Shown: in pieces, positions 17,064 to 26,635 of the stretch | Numbering within the stretch: position 1 is the stretch's first letter | How the letters are laid out: each line of letters begins with the position of its first letter | Source: Theionarchaea archaeon | Lineage (GTDB): Archaea; Methanobacteriota_B; Thermococci; Methanofastidiosales; SZ-28-30 | Length of the DNA stretch: 49,095 nucleotides | Direction of reading: 5' to 3' | Assembly: GCA_018992565.1 (NCBI GenBank) | Contig: JACVGW010000012.1 | Location: 1 to 49,095 of the forward strand | The notes under the pieces: generated by a model | The model's database searches: none | The model's input: the letters and a program-made list of their open reading frames with translations, nothing else | Told to the model about the DNA's origin: nothing | Made by a program: the position numbers and the translations under genes

Positions 17064-18627
17064 GCCTTTCACCCATTGCTTTGACGAATCCCACAAATGG
17101 CGGAGACGGATTCTCCAATCGTGACTTGAATTCAGGATGAAACTGGGTTCCCAGGAAGAACGGATGAGTTTTCAATTCTCCGGCTTCCATTTTCTTGATG
17201 TCTGATGATCTGGCTGAGAAAGTGAGACCTCCATCTTCTAGGAAAGGAATGAACTCGGGGTTGACCTCGTACCGGTGCCTGTGGCGTTCCCGGATCACGT
17301 TCTCATTGTACAGTGAGTGAATGAGGGTGTCTTTCTCCAGAAGGATGTCAGTATCCGCTCCCAGCCTCATGGTACCCCCCATGTTGTCTATACTACGCTG
17401 TTCAGGAAGAAGATCAATAACGGGCGTACATGCTATTGCCAGTTCACGGGCCACCTCCGTGCTGTTGGCGTCCTCCATTCCCAGGAACCGTGCATACTCC
17501 ACACAGGCCAGCTGAAACCCATAGCACAACCCCAAAAAGGGAATTTCATGCTCGCGAGCGTACCTGACTGCCTGTATCTTTCCCTCAACGCCGCGGGAAC
17601 CAAATCCGCCTGGAACCAGAATGCCATCGACATGGGCAAATGATGAATCTTCCACTGTCTCAGTATCCAGCATTTCGATTTCCACGTCGATTCCTGTGGC
17701 AAATGAGGCATGCTTCAGGGCTTCTTTTATAGAGATGTATGAATCCGGCAGGTCAACGTACTTCCCCGCCAGACCCAGGTGGACAGTTTTCTCCATCTTT
17801 TTGGAGATAATGGATTTCCAGCGGTTGAGATCGGGTTTTCGTCTTAATCCAATGGTGCGAATGATCTTTTCTCCCACTTTTTGCTCGTTAAGGACCAGTG
17901 GGATCTTGTATATGTCATCCACATCATGGTCACTTATCACCTGGTCTTCATGCACATTACAGAATAGGGCCAGTTTCCTGCGGGTCTTCTCCTCCAGCTC
18001 TTGATGGCATCTGCAGACGATCAGGTTTGGGGATATTCCCGCTTCCCGCAATGTCTTTACTGAGTGCTGGGTGGGTTTCGTCTTCTGTTCCCCCACGACG
18101 TCCAGGGAGGGAACCAGCGTGACGTGGATAAATATGACATCTTCCTCCAGAGAGAGTTGTCTCGCTGCTTCAAGAAAAGGCATTGACTCAATATCACCCA
18201 CTGTTCCTCCCACCTCTATCACGGTAAAATCCTGTTTCTCAGCCACAGAACGTATTTCTTCTGCAATCTCATTGATGACGTGGGGGATAACCTGCACCGT
18301 TTTCCCCAGATAGTCACCTCTCCTTTCCTTCTCGATAACCTGTAAATATACCTTACCTGTTGTAATGTTGTGATCACGGGTCAGGTTGACATTCAAGAAT
18401 CTCTCGTAATTACCCAAGTCGAGGTCAACCTCACCGCCATCTTCCATGACAAATACTTCCCCATGTTCAAAAGGGGACATAGTACCTGCATCAACATTCA
18501 AATATGGATCAATTTTGATGGCAGTGACTTTGTATCCCATGCTCTGCAGAATTTTTGCGACAGAGGCGGTGGTCACCCCTTTTCCTAGGCCTGACATCAC
18601 GCCGCCTGTGACCACAACATACCTCAT
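17056..18627 (-). CDS. pyrG: CTP synthase
   Basis: 523 residues, normal for PyrG. It makes CTP from UTP using glutamine and ATP. The N-terminal amidoligase domain opens with [16 protein letters not shown] (P-loop) at 2-17, with [13 protein letters not shown] and [11 protein letters not shown] further on. The C-terminal class I glutaminase has the nucleophile in GLCYGFQLA and the His-Glu pair in [13 protein letters not shown] 18627 matches the conserved family start, and a TATTTAA box lies 26 bp upstream, so the longer upstream reading is not used. It is the first gene of the operon pyrG - hexuloisomerase - zinc ribbon - serA. Confidence 0.96.
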   Translation of the reverse strand: MRYVVVTGGVMSGLGKGVTTASVAKILQSMGYKVTAIKIDPYLNVDAGTMSPFEHGEVFVMEDGGEVDLDLGNYERFLNVNLTRDHNITTGKVYLQVIEKERRGDYLGKTVQVIPHVINEIAEEIRSVAEKQDFTVIEVGGTVGDIESMPFLEAARQLSLEEDVIFIHVTLVPSLDVVGEQKTKPTQHSVKTLREAGISPNLIVCRCHQELEEKTRRKLALFCNVHEDQVISDHDVDDIYKIPLVLNEQKVGEKIIRTIGLRRKPDLNRWKSIISKKMEKTVHLGLAGKYVDLPDSYISIKEALKHASFATGIDVEIEMLDTETVEDSSFAHVDGILVPGGFGSRGVEGKIQAVRYAREHEIPFLGLCYGFQLACVEYARFLGMEDANSTEVARELAIACTPVIDLLPEQRSIDNMGGTMRLGADTDILLEKDTLIHSLYNENVIRERHRHRYEVNPEFIPFLEDGGLTFSARSSDIKKMEAGELKTHPFFLGTQFHPEFKSRLENPSPPFVGFVKAMGERHD

Positions 18628-18647
18628 GTCAAATGGTATTGGATCAT

Positions 18648-18660
18648 GCTTAAATAGGTT
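18648..18660 (-). promoter_or_regulatory. TATA promoter of the pyrG operon
   Basis: AACC followed by TATTTAAGC on the minus strand, 26 bp before the pyrG ATG. Confidence 0.6.
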
Positions 18661-18719
18661 TTGGTTCTCTGTCATTCTGCCGACTGGCATGATCACTATC
18701 TGGGGTCATTGAACCTGTG

Positions 18720-18900
18720 TAGATCACACATCCTGGAAAGCAACAGACATTGTGAGCTTGAAAGAGACTAAATTCTGATATATATTTCTCTTTATATTTT
18801 AATATTGTGATTCGAAATACTCAATGTGATTTCGCAAAATACTATGAAGTCGTCTGACCTCTATTTATAGAGTATACTTGCTTTTTCTGCAGAAATTTGC
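18720..18900 (+). other. AT-rich gap without a gene
   Basis: Between pyrG and the GNAT gene there are about 640 bases with no intact gene. This part is markedly AT-rich, with runs such as TGATATATATTTCTC and several TATA-like boxes. Nothing coding is recognised in it. It precedes a gene fragment. Confidence 0.5.
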
Positions 18901-18917
18901 TTTTTTGTACTTTCGAG

Positions 18918-19079
18918 TTCATTGTACTGGATAAGAACGGCAACATACTGTGGACTGATCGGAGTCTGGACAGTATTTATGCAGTCGCAATCAGTCCTGA
19001 TGGAATCTATATGGCTTACAGTAATGGTCTTGGGAAGTCATACACATTCTCCAACCCACCAGAACAGAAGAGCTCCTGA
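18918..19079 (+). pseudogene. Beta-propeller gene fragment
   Basis: About 53 codons read as one blade of a WD40/PQQ-like propeller: VLDKNGNILWTDRSLDSIYAV followed by AISPDGIYMAYSNG. There is no start codon with a ribosome-binding site or promoter, and no further blades on either side. It ends at a stop after PPEQKSS. It is best explained as the remnant of a larger surface or sensor protein that decayed, in keeping with the AT-rich surroundings. Confidence 0.5.
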
Positions 19080-19208
19080 TGACAATCGAATGCTGAATCT
19101 CAGTGAGAAGAGAAGGTTATTGTTTCTTCTTTTTCTCTTTTGCCTATTATGATATGTCGCTGCATCACCTTGGGATCTCTTTGCTGAATCAGGAACTCAC
19201 AGGGATAA

Positions 19209-19220
19209 ATCTTTTATATA
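19209..19220 (+). promoter_or_regulatory. Promoter of the GNAT gene
   Basis: TCTTTTATATAA predicts transcription from about 19242. The mRNA would have a leader of about 30 nt containing a GAGGAGGAAT ribosome-binding site before ATG 19274. Confidence 0.55.
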
Positions 19221-19273
19221 AGAAGAGTTTAGGTACTGCAGCTAACCACCCGGCAGAAAAGAGGAGGAATAGC

Positions 19274-19777
19274 ATGATTGAGATAAAAATCCGTCCCTAT
19301 GCTTCAGAAGACTTAGAAGAATGCAGAACCTTATGGGAAGAACTCACCCAGCATCATCGAGAAATCTATGATGATCCCTCCATTGGTGGAGACAACCCTG
19401 GACTGTACTTCGACAAGCATTTATCAGATGTGGGTGCTGATCATATCTGGGTTGCAGAGTTCTCTGGTGATGTCGTAGGAATGACCGGACTGATCATAGA
19501 AGGTCAGGAAGCGGTAATAGAACCTGTCATAGTCAGCCGTGAATATCGCGCCCGGGGAATCGGCAGGGCCTTAGTTGCCCGTGCAGTACGGGAAGCTCAA
19601 ACCCTTGGCATCTGCTATGTATCCGTAAAGCCTGTGGCAAGGAATGTACATGCACTATCTTTCTTTCATGAATGTGGATTCCAGATAGTGGGTCACATCG
19701 ACCTATTTGTGGACCTCTCGATAAAAGGCAAATGGAAAGAAGGGTTATCCTTGTTTGACAATGATTTCAAGTATTAA
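19274..19777 (+). CDS. GNAT family N-acetyltransferase
   Basis: 167 residues. The acetyl-CoA binding motif A is VIEPVIVSREYRARGIGRAL (about 77-96), with the RxxGIG loop intact. Motif B follows as YVSVKPVARNVHALSFFHECGF (about 117-138). Such enzymes acetylate amines on small molecules or protein N-termini; the substrate is not evident. The C-terminal DLFVDLSIKGKWKEGL is seen in some archaeal members. The start was chosen by the GGAGGAAT Shine-Dalgarno; longer in-frame readings lack one. It has its own promoter and stands next to, and convergent with, a large membrane-protein gene. Confidence 0.85.
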   Translation: MIEIKIRPYASEDLEECRTLWEELTQHHREIYDDPSIGGDNPGLYFDKHLSDVGADHIWVAEFSGDVVGMTGLIIEGQEAVIEPVIVSREYRARGIGRALVARAVREAQTLGICYVSVKPVARNVHALSFFHECGFQIVGHIDLFVDLSIKGKWKEGLSLFDNDFKY

Positions 19778-19783
19778 GAAGAA

Positions 19784-21898
19784 CTACTCCATCTCATGAG
19801 AGTACAAGACGAGAGAGTCAATATAGAAGGAAGATGCATACGGAAAAAGGGATATCCTAATGTCCTCACCAGGAGGCAACACAAAAAAGGCCACGAAGTG
19901 ATTGTCAGTGTTGAACCTAAAAATTGTCCCCGCGTATACATCATTGATTTCAATGTCCACATTTCCCTTTCCAGTATCTGCATAATGAATGCCCAGGAGG
20001 ACAGCCTCCCCTGCAGGAAGACTGAAATAAGATCGTACTCCGTGAGGTACTGATCCAGCACTCAGGTAAAGAAGGGGCGTATACAGAACTGGGTCTTCAT
20101 CTGTTACTGAAAGAATGTAAATGTCATTTTGATGAAATTCAAGGTTATACAAAGGAGAGTCTTCAACCATTTCAGGATCAATCCCGTCCTCCTCTTGAAT
20201 ATACACATGCGTAATCCCATACTTTTCCAGAATGCTCTTGCTGAACTCCGAAGAGGGTAGTGTCTTCAGAGTAGCCAGGTCGGTAAACCGTTCAGGAAGG
20301 TTCAATTCACTCATGGCATTGTCTCCCTTGTAGTAGAGATGATAAGGTAGTAGCACCCGCCTTCCAACTACTGCTGGAATCCAGGTAGAGGAATCTCCAG
20401 ATGATTGAAAATTCAGTATTGTGTCCTGCGGAGTGGTATTATTTGATAACCACCTGTATGCAGCGAGGGCGTCATCACTGATAGTGGGTTGCTGCTGCGG
20501 TAGTATGAAGAAGGGATCACTGACGTGAAGGATACAGGCTACCAGGACAAGCCCAGACAAGAACCACGTCATGTTCCTTTTTTCCAGTATCTGAGCCAGG
20601 AATAATCCTGCGAGCACAGACAATACTATGATTACCATTCTCATAATGAAAACAGGATCAAAGACCCACCATACTGGCACTAGTATACTGCTCAGGAGTG
20701 GAATACACAAACATACCGTATACAATCCTCCTACAGCCACAGGGAAAGAAACCACCTGTCTCACCCTGCGAACGGTGCATACCTGAAAGAGCGCAAATAT
20801 CAGTAACAAGGGCCCCATGGAAAAAAAGAATGTATTAAACTCCTTTAAACTATTCAAACTCTGGCTAAACCACTCTCCAGCAAACATGACCTCTAGGGGC
20901 TCGAGTGGGGGAAAGACGATTCTCGCCAGGGGGGGAAGACTGAACAGCAAGAAAGAGGCCAGAATATAGAAGGTAGACCGATAGACAATCATGAATCCCA
21001 CCAGAAAGACAGCAAGGGGAAGAAATGCATTCAAATCAACGCAAAAGCAGGCAGCGCAGGCTAATCCTGCCACTGCAAATTGAGAACGCGATTTCTGGGT
21101 AACGGCCTGAATGACCAGCGAAACAGCAAAGACCTGCAGAGTGATCCCTATGAGAAGAGGGTAGCTACCTGACAAGGCAACCTGGTGGAAGAGAAAAGAC
21201 AGTCCTGCAAAGGAGAATGCAGAAGTCAGCCCCACTTTCTCTGAATGTAAGGTCTTCCCCAGCATATAGACAGCAACACATCCCAGAGAGGCTGCAAGAA
21301 TGCCTACCATAGTACTGACTGGAACAAGGGGGCTGCGTGATGCCTGTGCCACCATGACAGCCATTCCATGGTATCCCAGAGGCTGGGTTACATGATGAAT
21401 CTCTGGATATAATGGAGCGTAACCGGAAGGAAGATTCATGGACTCCAGGATAGTACTGCAGTGCAGAAGGTGAAGCTTCATCTCATCCCCTGGTGGGAAA
21501 AATGCCACGTAATCTGTCCAGGGGTATACGTACGTCAACATGAAAAGGATACACCCCAGGAGATATACTGTTTTTCTGTCTATCAGAGGAAGAGGCGTAT
21601 CTCTCTTCAGTAGTATCATGGCAGAACCAAGGGATAACCCCAGGGGGATGGGGGCCCACACAATCCATGCACAGTAGTACACAACAACAGTGAGGAGTGC
21701 TGTACCACACAAAACACACACCAAAGGCGTTTTCTCTTCAAACCCCGCATACTCCCAGATCAAGAACCCGGGGAAGAAGGTCATCAGCAGCAATGCAGCA
21801 CCAATTCGGATGATACCTACAGGGATCAGTAGTGCACCTGCCAGTACAGCCCAGGCACTTAGGATAGAGACTCTGTTTCTGGTGAGATGTTCTCTCAT
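19784..21898 (-). CDS. Large polytopic membrane protein, glycosyltransferase-like
   Basis: 704 residues. The first 470 are about 12-14 transmembrane helices, beginning with a pair near 12-45. An extracytoplasmic loop with PWTDYVAFFPPGDEMKLHLLHC follows the fourth or fifth helix. The C-terminal 230 residues are soluble, with ALAAYRWLSNNTTPQDTILN at its start. That WLxxNTPxD pattern is common in archaeal STT3-like and dolichol-dependent glycosyltransferases (compare EALTWIRDNTPEDAVV in the aglB product). This suggests a GT-C-fold glycosyltransferase of the cell surface, but no acidic catalytic motif could be fixed with confidence. Start chosen at ATG 21898, 28 bp from a TTATAGA box. Its own transcription unit, divergent from the surface-protein gene. 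Confidence 0.65.
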   Translation of the reverse strand: MREHLTRNRVSILSAWAVLAGALLIPVGIIRIGAALLLMTFFPGFLIWEYAGFEEKTPLVCVLCGTALLTVVVYYCAWIVWAPIPLGLSLGSAMILLKRDTPLPLIDRKTVYLLGCILFMLTYVYPWTDYVAFFPPGDEMKLHLLHCSTILESMNLPSGYAPLYPEIHHVTQPLGYHGMAVMVAQASRSPLVPVSTMVGILAASLGCVAVYMLGKTLHSEKVGLTSAFSFAGLSFLFHQVALSGSYPLLIGITLQVFAVSLVIQAVTQKSRSQFAVAGLACAACFCVDLNAFLPLAVFLVGFMIVYRSTFYILASFLLFSLPPLARIVFPPLEPLEVMFAGEWFSQSLNSLKEFNTFFFSMGPLLLIFALFQVCTVRRVRQVVSFPVAVGGLYTVCLCIPLLSSILVPVWWVFDPVFIMRMVIIVLSVLAGLFLAQILEKRNMTWFLSGLVLVACILHVSDPFFILPQQQPTISDDALAAYRWLSNNTTPQDTILNFQSSGDSSTWIPAVVGRRVLLPYHLYYKGDNAMSELNLPERFTDLATLKTLPSSEFSKSILEKYGITHVYIQEEDGIDPEMVEDSPLYNLEFHQNDIYILSVTDEDPVLYTPLLYLSAGSVPHGVRSYFSLPAGEAVLLGIHYADTGKGNVDIEINDVYAGTIFRFNTDNHFVAFFVLPPGEDIRISLFPYASSFYIDSLVLYSHEME

Positions 21899-21919
21899 AT
21901 ACACACCACAATTCTGGTT

Positions 21920-21931
21920 GGAGTCTATAAG
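21920..21931 (-). promoter_or_regulatory. TATA promoter of the membrane-protein gene
   Basis: TTCTTATAGAC on the minus strand about 28 bp before ATG 21898. Confidence 0.45.
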
Positions 21932-22000
21932 AATGTTGCCATCCTCTCCTGCTCTGTGCACCACATAATTTTCTTTCTTTAAGCTACTATCATAACCGTA

Positions 22001-22012
22001 AGTTTTATAAGG
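22001..22012 (+). promoter_or_regulatory. TATA promoter of the propeller/LTD surface-protein gene
   Basis: AGTTTTATAAGG centred 26 bp upstream of ATG 22033, so the message is probably leaderless. Confidence 0.6.
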
Positions 22013-22032
22013 TATTGTGATATAGTACTGGC

Positions 22033-24333
22033 ATGAGAAGAGTGCTGGCTGCAGTACTGGTGCTGTTGCTTCTTTCGGGAAGCCTGGAAATGGAATCCAA
22101 GAAAATCGTGGTAGTCTCAAACTCGATTGACTATTCCTCAAGTCTTATCACGTATCTGGGCCAGTCATTTGAGGTTATATCCATTACCGCACAGCAGCTC
22201 CCCAGCTACCAGAATTACCAGCACTACGTCATTCTGGGTGGTCCAGATGCCCCTGAGGGGGTTGGCGAAGTGGTGCGCACATTGCTTGACCCTACTGAAC
22301 AGGAGTTTATCAGGACCCCAGGTGCATCTAATCTTTTCATAAGAGAGATCAGGGGAAAGACCTTTTTCATTTTCGCGGGAGCGACCCGGGAACTGACAAG
22401 GGAAGTCACAACTTCCAATAAGCGCCGGATTTTCGAATACATTCCCCGTGGCCCTGTATTGTGGCTGAAAGACCTGGATATCCAGCGCGTTACAGCCATG
22501 GATATTACAGATCTCGACCGGGACACCAGGTATGATTACGTTTTTGGCTGCCTGCGAGTCGTTTCAGACCCCTGGGACAGGGGCGCCATCTATGTTTACG
22601 AGAATAATGACCTCATGTGGTACTACCACGTGTCCAGAGAAATCAAGGCCTTAACCTGTTTTGATCTGGATCACAATGGGAAGGAGGAGATTATTGTCGC
22701 CTGCGATGTCCTCCTGGGTAATGAGGGTGATCTTTACGTTTTCGATCACAAAGGAATCCTCAAATGGAGGACTCATGTACCAGGATCTCCTCGAGGGCTG
22801 TACTGCTATGATCATTATGTAGCAGTAAACCTGTATGGGGGGGGAAACCGTGTCTTGATCTTTGATAATGAAGGGACCCGGGTAGCAGATTTGCCTGTGA
22901 ATGGGCGAATTTCCAAATTCATAATATCTGACATAAACAAGGATAGAAAGAAAGAGCTCGTGGTCAGTGGCATCGTGGATGAGAACTGGGAGCATTTCTT
23001 GACTGTGTATGACATGAGGGGGAATGTTCTGTGGAACTACACCACGTTCGAACATATCAATGATTTCCAATTTCATGACGTAGACAACGATGGCATGGAA
23101 GAAGCGCTCTTCATTTCCTATGACACGCTGTATGTGACCAGGGGAGGAGAGCTCCTGGGAAAAGTACATTTGCCCCCTGCCCTCCTGCATATGGAGGTTA
23201 TGGGTGATCAAATCTTGCTGGTTAACAGTGCCACCATGTTTGTTATAGAGGTACAGGCAGTAGCATCTCTGGAAGGAGAGAGTATTCCTCTTTCCGACTT
23301 CTCCCAAATGGTTACGTCATCTATTTCCCTCAGTTCTCAGCCGGAGTTTTTCATCGTGGAAGACATCGATCTGGACCATGTAGATGAAATTGTGGTTGGG
23401 AATGGTCAGGCGCTGGAAATCTACGTTCTGGAAGATTTCGGGCCTGGCATCAGTGGGTTCGTCACTGCGGCTGAGAGGATAATTCAGGGAGTGGCTGAAG
23501 AACGAGAAGAACTTCCTGATGCTGACTTTATAGTATATGAGGATTCGAAATTAGGGTTCAGAACAAAGTACTACAACCAATGGACAGAAGAACAGGTAGA
23601 GGGGGCAAATGCAGTTGTCTTTTACAGTCCTCTTGAGAGCGAACAGGATGTACTTCGAGAGAATGTGCTGGTATCAGTCTACAAGCTTCAGCCGGGAGAT
23701 CCTACAGATATTCATGAGTATGTTGAGCGAGAACTTGAAGAAATGAGAGAACAGAGTCCCGATTTGCGAGTCATTGAATCCACTGCAACTACTATGGGGG
23801 ACAGCCCTGCTCGCAGGGTTGTCTACATTGAAGGTGAAGAAATAGGCGGTGAACTGATTATAACTGTGCAGGTTGGCGCTATAAAGGAGAGCAACCTGTA
23901 TCTTATGACGTATATATCTGTGATCAGCACCTACAACCGATATTTACCCATTTTTGAGAAGATGGTATCTTCCTTTGAAATAATTGAACAGGTTCGACCA
24001 GTTGTTATTTGTCAGGTTCAATTTGATCCTGAGGGAGATGATAATGCAGACCTCAACAAGGAATGGGTGAAGGTCTGCAATAACAGTGATACTGATGTTG
24101 ATCTGTCGGGATGGACTCTGGAAAACGACGTTGGGGGGCTTTTTGAGTTTCCCCAGGGATTTGTAATCAAGGCAGGAAGCTTCGTTTTTGTATACACCGG
24201 TTCAGGTACCAACAGTGACGTTGCACTGTACTGGGGTTCTCCAGTGGAGAGGTGGAACAATTCAGGAGATACAGCTGTCTTGCGGGATGCAGAGGGGAAT
24301 GTGATGGACGAGTATGAATGGACTCCTCAGTAA
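22033..24333 (+). CDS. Secreted surface protein: S-layer-like, propeller and LTD domains
   Basis: 766 residues. A signal peptide (about 1-17) is followed by a domain (about 24-130) with VILGGPDAP and FIFAGATRELTREV, the same LxGGPxA...AGATRxxTR pattern found in archaeal S-layer proteins and in the gene at the right edge. Residues about 145-470 contain FG-GAP/VCBS-like blades with calcium-loop sequences (DITDLDRDTRYDYV, DLDHNGKEEIIV, DINKDRKKELVV, DVDNDGMEEALF, DLDHVDEIVV). About 500-650 resembles a PsbP/DUF1795-type fold. The end (about 655-766) is a lamin-tail domain (EWVKVCNNSDTDVDLSGWTL). There is no C-terminal membrane helix. It is probably held at the cell surface through the S-layer-like part. 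The specific role is unknown. Confidence 0.8.
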   Translation: MRRVLAAVLVLLLLSGSLEMESKKIVVVSNSIDYSSSLITYLGQSFEVISITAQQLPSYQNYQHYVILGGPDAPEGVGEVVRTLLDPTEQEFIRTPGASNLFIREIRGKTFFIFAGATRELTREVTTSNKRRIFEYIPRGPVLWLKDLDIQRVTAMDITDLDRDTRYDYVFGCLRVVSDPWDRGAIYVYENNDLMWYYHVSREIKALTCFDLDHNGKEEIIVACDVLLGNEGDLYVFDHKGILKWRTHVPGSPRGLYCYDHYVAVNLYGGGNRVLIFDNEGTRVADLPVNGRISKFIISDINKDRKKELVVSGIVDENWEHFLTVYDMRGNVLWNYTTFEHINDFQFHDVDNDGMEEALFISYDTLYVTRGGELLGKVHLPPALLHMEVMGDQILLVNSATMFVIEVQAVASLEGESIPLSDFSQMVTSSISLSSQPEFFIVEDIDLDHVDEIVVGNGQALEIYVLEDFGPGISGFVTAAERIIQGVAEEREELPDADFIVYEDSKLGFRTKYYNQWTEEQVEGANAVVFYSPLESEQDVLRENVLVSVYKLQPGDPTDIHEYVERELEEMREQSPDLRVIESTATTMGDSPARRVVYIEGEEIGGELIITVQVGAIKESNLYLMTYISVISTYNRYLPIFEKMVSSFEIIEQVRPVVICQVQFDPEGDDNADLNKEWVKVCNNSDTDVDLSGWTLENDVGGLFEFPQGFVIKAGSFVFVYTGSGTNSDVALYWGSPVERWNNSGDTAVLRDAEGNVMDEYEWTPQ

Positions 24334-24514
24334 TGGAGAGCGCTGCTGGGCACTGAGAATGAGGAGCCTGTAGGGTCATACGAAACGTACTGCTGAAAGA
24401 ATTCAGAAATACTCGTTCTCATGGATATATCTTTCAAGATTATCAGTTGTTTTCCTGCACGGTATGGAGCAGTCGAGATCAGGCTGCATTAGGAGGTTCT
24501 TTGCCGAGACAACC

Positions 24515-24528
24515 CATATCTTTATATA
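24515..24528 (+). promoter_or_regulatory. TATA promoter of the tandem PqqD-like gene
   Basis: CCATATC-TTTATATA lies 26 bp upstream of ATG 24551. It marks the probable start of the radical SAM peptide locus and decides the start codon. Confidence 0.65.
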
Positions 24529-24550
24529 CAATACTAACCCCCTTTTTTTC

Positions 24551-25159
24551 ATGGAAGATCCCCGAGGGAAGTACATCAGGTGGAGTGAAGAGTGTGTCTG
24601 GCAGCCTTTCGGTTCATCACTGGTTATTCTCAACCCTTCTCACTCTCACACAGAACTTGTGGATCCGTATGTGAGCCTCAATGAAACGGCAAGAGACATA
24701 TGGAACTGGTGTGATGGTACCAGGACCTTTGAGACTATTGTTGCCCTCATACAGCAGGAATACGAGGGAGATCCCGATCACATCAGTGCCAATGTGCAGT
24801 CTGTTATTTCTCAGCTTCACCAACAGGGACTTCTCAGCTATGAAGATGTCCCGTGCGTCCCCTCAGAACTTACTGTTTCCCCTCACGATTTCATCATGTG
24901 GGCAGATACTGTCCTGTGGGAAGAAGTCGAAGGCAAAATCATTGTCCTGGACAATCATACAGGAACCTCTTACACTCTCCCTGAGGAAGCAACAGACCTG
25001 TGGAAGCTTCTCAATGGACAGGCTGCGCTTCTCATGGTTTTACGCACCCTGAAAGAGAAGGGGACTATTAATGAGGATATGCCCTCAGCCAGATTCAAGC
25101 TGCTTCTCAAGGAGTTTATCAAACTGGGATTACTGACAGTAAAAGACGAACCCTGGTGA
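24551..25159 (+). CDS. Tandem PqqD-like (RRE) peptide-binding protein
   Basis: 202 residues made of two PqqD-like domains. The first spans about 15-100, with the hallmark SLNETARDIWNWCDGTRTFE and SVISQLHQQGLLSYED; the second spans about 110-200, with IIVLDNHTGTSYTLPEEA, DLWKLLNG and LLLKEFIKLGLL. PqqD folds are RiPP recognition elements: they bind the leader of a precursor peptide and present it to the modifying radical SAM enzyme. Two copies in one chain are less usual. The leaderless start at ATG 24551 fits both the TATA position and the domain border. The stop is five bases before the start of the first SPASM enzyme, so they form one operon. Role in peptide maturation is inferred from family and neighbours. 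Confidence 0.8.
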   Translation: MEDPRGKYIRWSEECVWQPFGSSLVILNPSHSHTELVDPYVSLNETARDIWNWCDGTRTFETIVALIQQEYEGDPDHISANVQSVISQLHQQGLLSYEDVPCVPSELTVSPHDFIMWADTVLWEEVEGKIIVLDNHTGTSYTLPEEATDLWKLLNGQAALLMVLRTLKEKGTINEDMPSARFKLLLKEFIKLGLLTVKDEPW

Positions 25160-25164
25160 AATAC

Positions 25165-26514
25165 ATGCAGTCCCTCAAGAGAAAAATCATCATCAAAGTG
25201 GATGAACAGAAATATCTTCTCGTGAACCCTTACACTGGGTTGGCAGATATAATTGATGAAGAGACCTGTCAGCTCCTCCAGCATGATTCTATATCCGTAG
25301 ACAGTGATACAATCCGTACCCTGCAGGCCAGGGGTCACATAGTACATGAGGGAGATGAGGAAGACCTCCTGGACTATCTTGAGCAACAGGCAAAGAAACT
25401 ACACCAGGAGGCCTTACAGTACCACAATCACTGTCTCATCCCCACCTATGGGTGCAATCTTCGCTGTCTTTACTGCTATGAGAAGCACATGTACAAGAAC
25501 GAGGTAAAACTGACACCAGTCATGAACAAGAAGACTGTTGATGCCTTTTTCAGCACCATTCTGTCTATGGATTCTGATGGTCCTCAACGGTTGATAACTC
25601 TGTATGGAGGGGAACCTCTTCAGCTCAAGAACAAGGAGATCATCCAGTACATTCTCTCCTTGGGGAACTCTCATGGATACACCTTTGAAGTGGTAACCAA
25701 TGGAGCTGATTTCCAGCACTTCGTCCCTCTTCTCAGCACTGTTTCTGTAAAATCTGTTCAGATTACTCTGGATGGGCCGGAACGTATTCATGATGCCCGC
25801 AGGTTTCGTCCTGGCAAAAAGGGAACCTTCCAGGATATAACCAGGGGAATAGACATGGCTGTTGACCATGATATCCCCGTAAAGATACGAATCAATGTGG
25901 ACTCTGACAACCTTGATCATATCCCTGAATTTGCTGACTTCTATCAGGAAAAGGGCTGGTACCCGGCTGCGAAGGCGTATGCCTGCAGTGTGCGTTCCTC
26001 AAGCTGTTCACCATATACCCGGGTCATCCCCCCAGAGGACTTTTCCAGGAAAATGATTGACCTTTTTGTGCATGACAGGAGAATGGAATTATTCCCTGGC
26101 ACATTTGGGAGTTTCAACTTCGTGTTCGGTCATCTCTTTCTAGGAACACCTCTCAAGAAACGATTCTGGGGATGCAGTGCGCATACTTCTCTGTTTTTCT
26201 ATGATCCCTTCGGCGATATATACGCCTGTGGGGAGGCTGTAGGGCATAAAGAACACCGAATTGGCACATTCCTTCCCGAACTCACTCTTAATGAGAACTA
26301 TCATAACTGGAGGGGCAGGACCATCCACACAGTACCTGAATGCGCAGACTGCAGCCTGAGTCTCTTCTGCGGTGGAGCGTGTGCATTCAAGGCATACCTC
26401 AAGAATGGCTCTATATACTCCCCGTACTGTGATCATGCCAAATCATCCGTGGAACATGAAGCGAAATATCTGTACCATCTAATGGAGACTCGAGGTACAA
26501 TGCTTTCACATTGA
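25165..26514 (+). CDS. Radical SAM/SPASM peptide maturase 1
   Basis: 449 residues. The N-terminal 80 residues look PqqD-like (YLLVNPYTGLADIIDEE). The radical SAM core has CX3CX2C at Cys97, Cys101 and Cys104, and YGGEPL near 146-151 for SAM binding. The SPASM domain has all seven cysteines: C337-X12-G-X4-C355, then C393-X2-C396-X5-C402-X3-C406 and C422, enough for two auxiliary 4Fe-4S clusters. Such enzymes make thioether, C-C or epimerised residues in peptides. ATG 25165 has GGTGA five bases upstream; a GTG overlapping the previous stop (25156) is an alternative. The candidate substrate gene begins 121 bases after the stop. Confidence 0.92.
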   Translation: MQSLKRKIIIKVDEQKYLLVNPYTGLADIIDEETCQLLQHDSISVDSDTIRTLQARGHIVHEGDEEDLLDYLEQQAKKLHQEALQYHNHCLIPTYGCNLRCLYCYEKHMYKNEVKLTPVMNKKTVDAFFSTILSMDSDGPQRLITLYGGEPLQLKNKEIIQYILSLGNSHGYTFEVVTNGADFQHFVPLLSTVSVKSVQITLDGPERIHDARRFRPGKKGTFQDITRGIDMAVDHDIPVKIRINVDSDNLDHIPEFADFYQEKGWYPAAKAYACSVRSSSCSPYTRVIPPEDFSRKMIDLFVHDRRMELFPGTFGSFNFVFGHLFLGTPLKKRFWGCSAHTSLFFYDPFGDIYACGEAVGHKEHRIGTFLPELTLNENYHNWRGRTIHTVPECADCSLSLFCGGACAFKAYLKNGSIYSPYCDHAKSSVEHEAKYLYHLMETRGTMLSH

Positions 26515-26555
26515 TAATTGGCCGCACTTTTTGCAGGGAAACTTCGAATAAAGAC

Positions 26556-26604
26556 AACATTTTTAAATCCGCTCGCTGAATGTAATATAGAAAGATATTT
26601 AAAC
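26556..26604 (+). promoter_or_regulatory. Separate promoter region of the precursor peptide gene
   Basis: Two TATA-like boxes, CATTTTTAAATCC (26559-26571) and GATATTTAAACC (26594-26605), precede the peptide gene. They suggest it is transcribed on its own and perhaps more strongly than the enzymes, as is common for RiPP precursors. Confidence 0.5.
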
Positions 26605-26635
26605 CTACAGAGAGAAAGAGTTCAGAGGTGATTCA

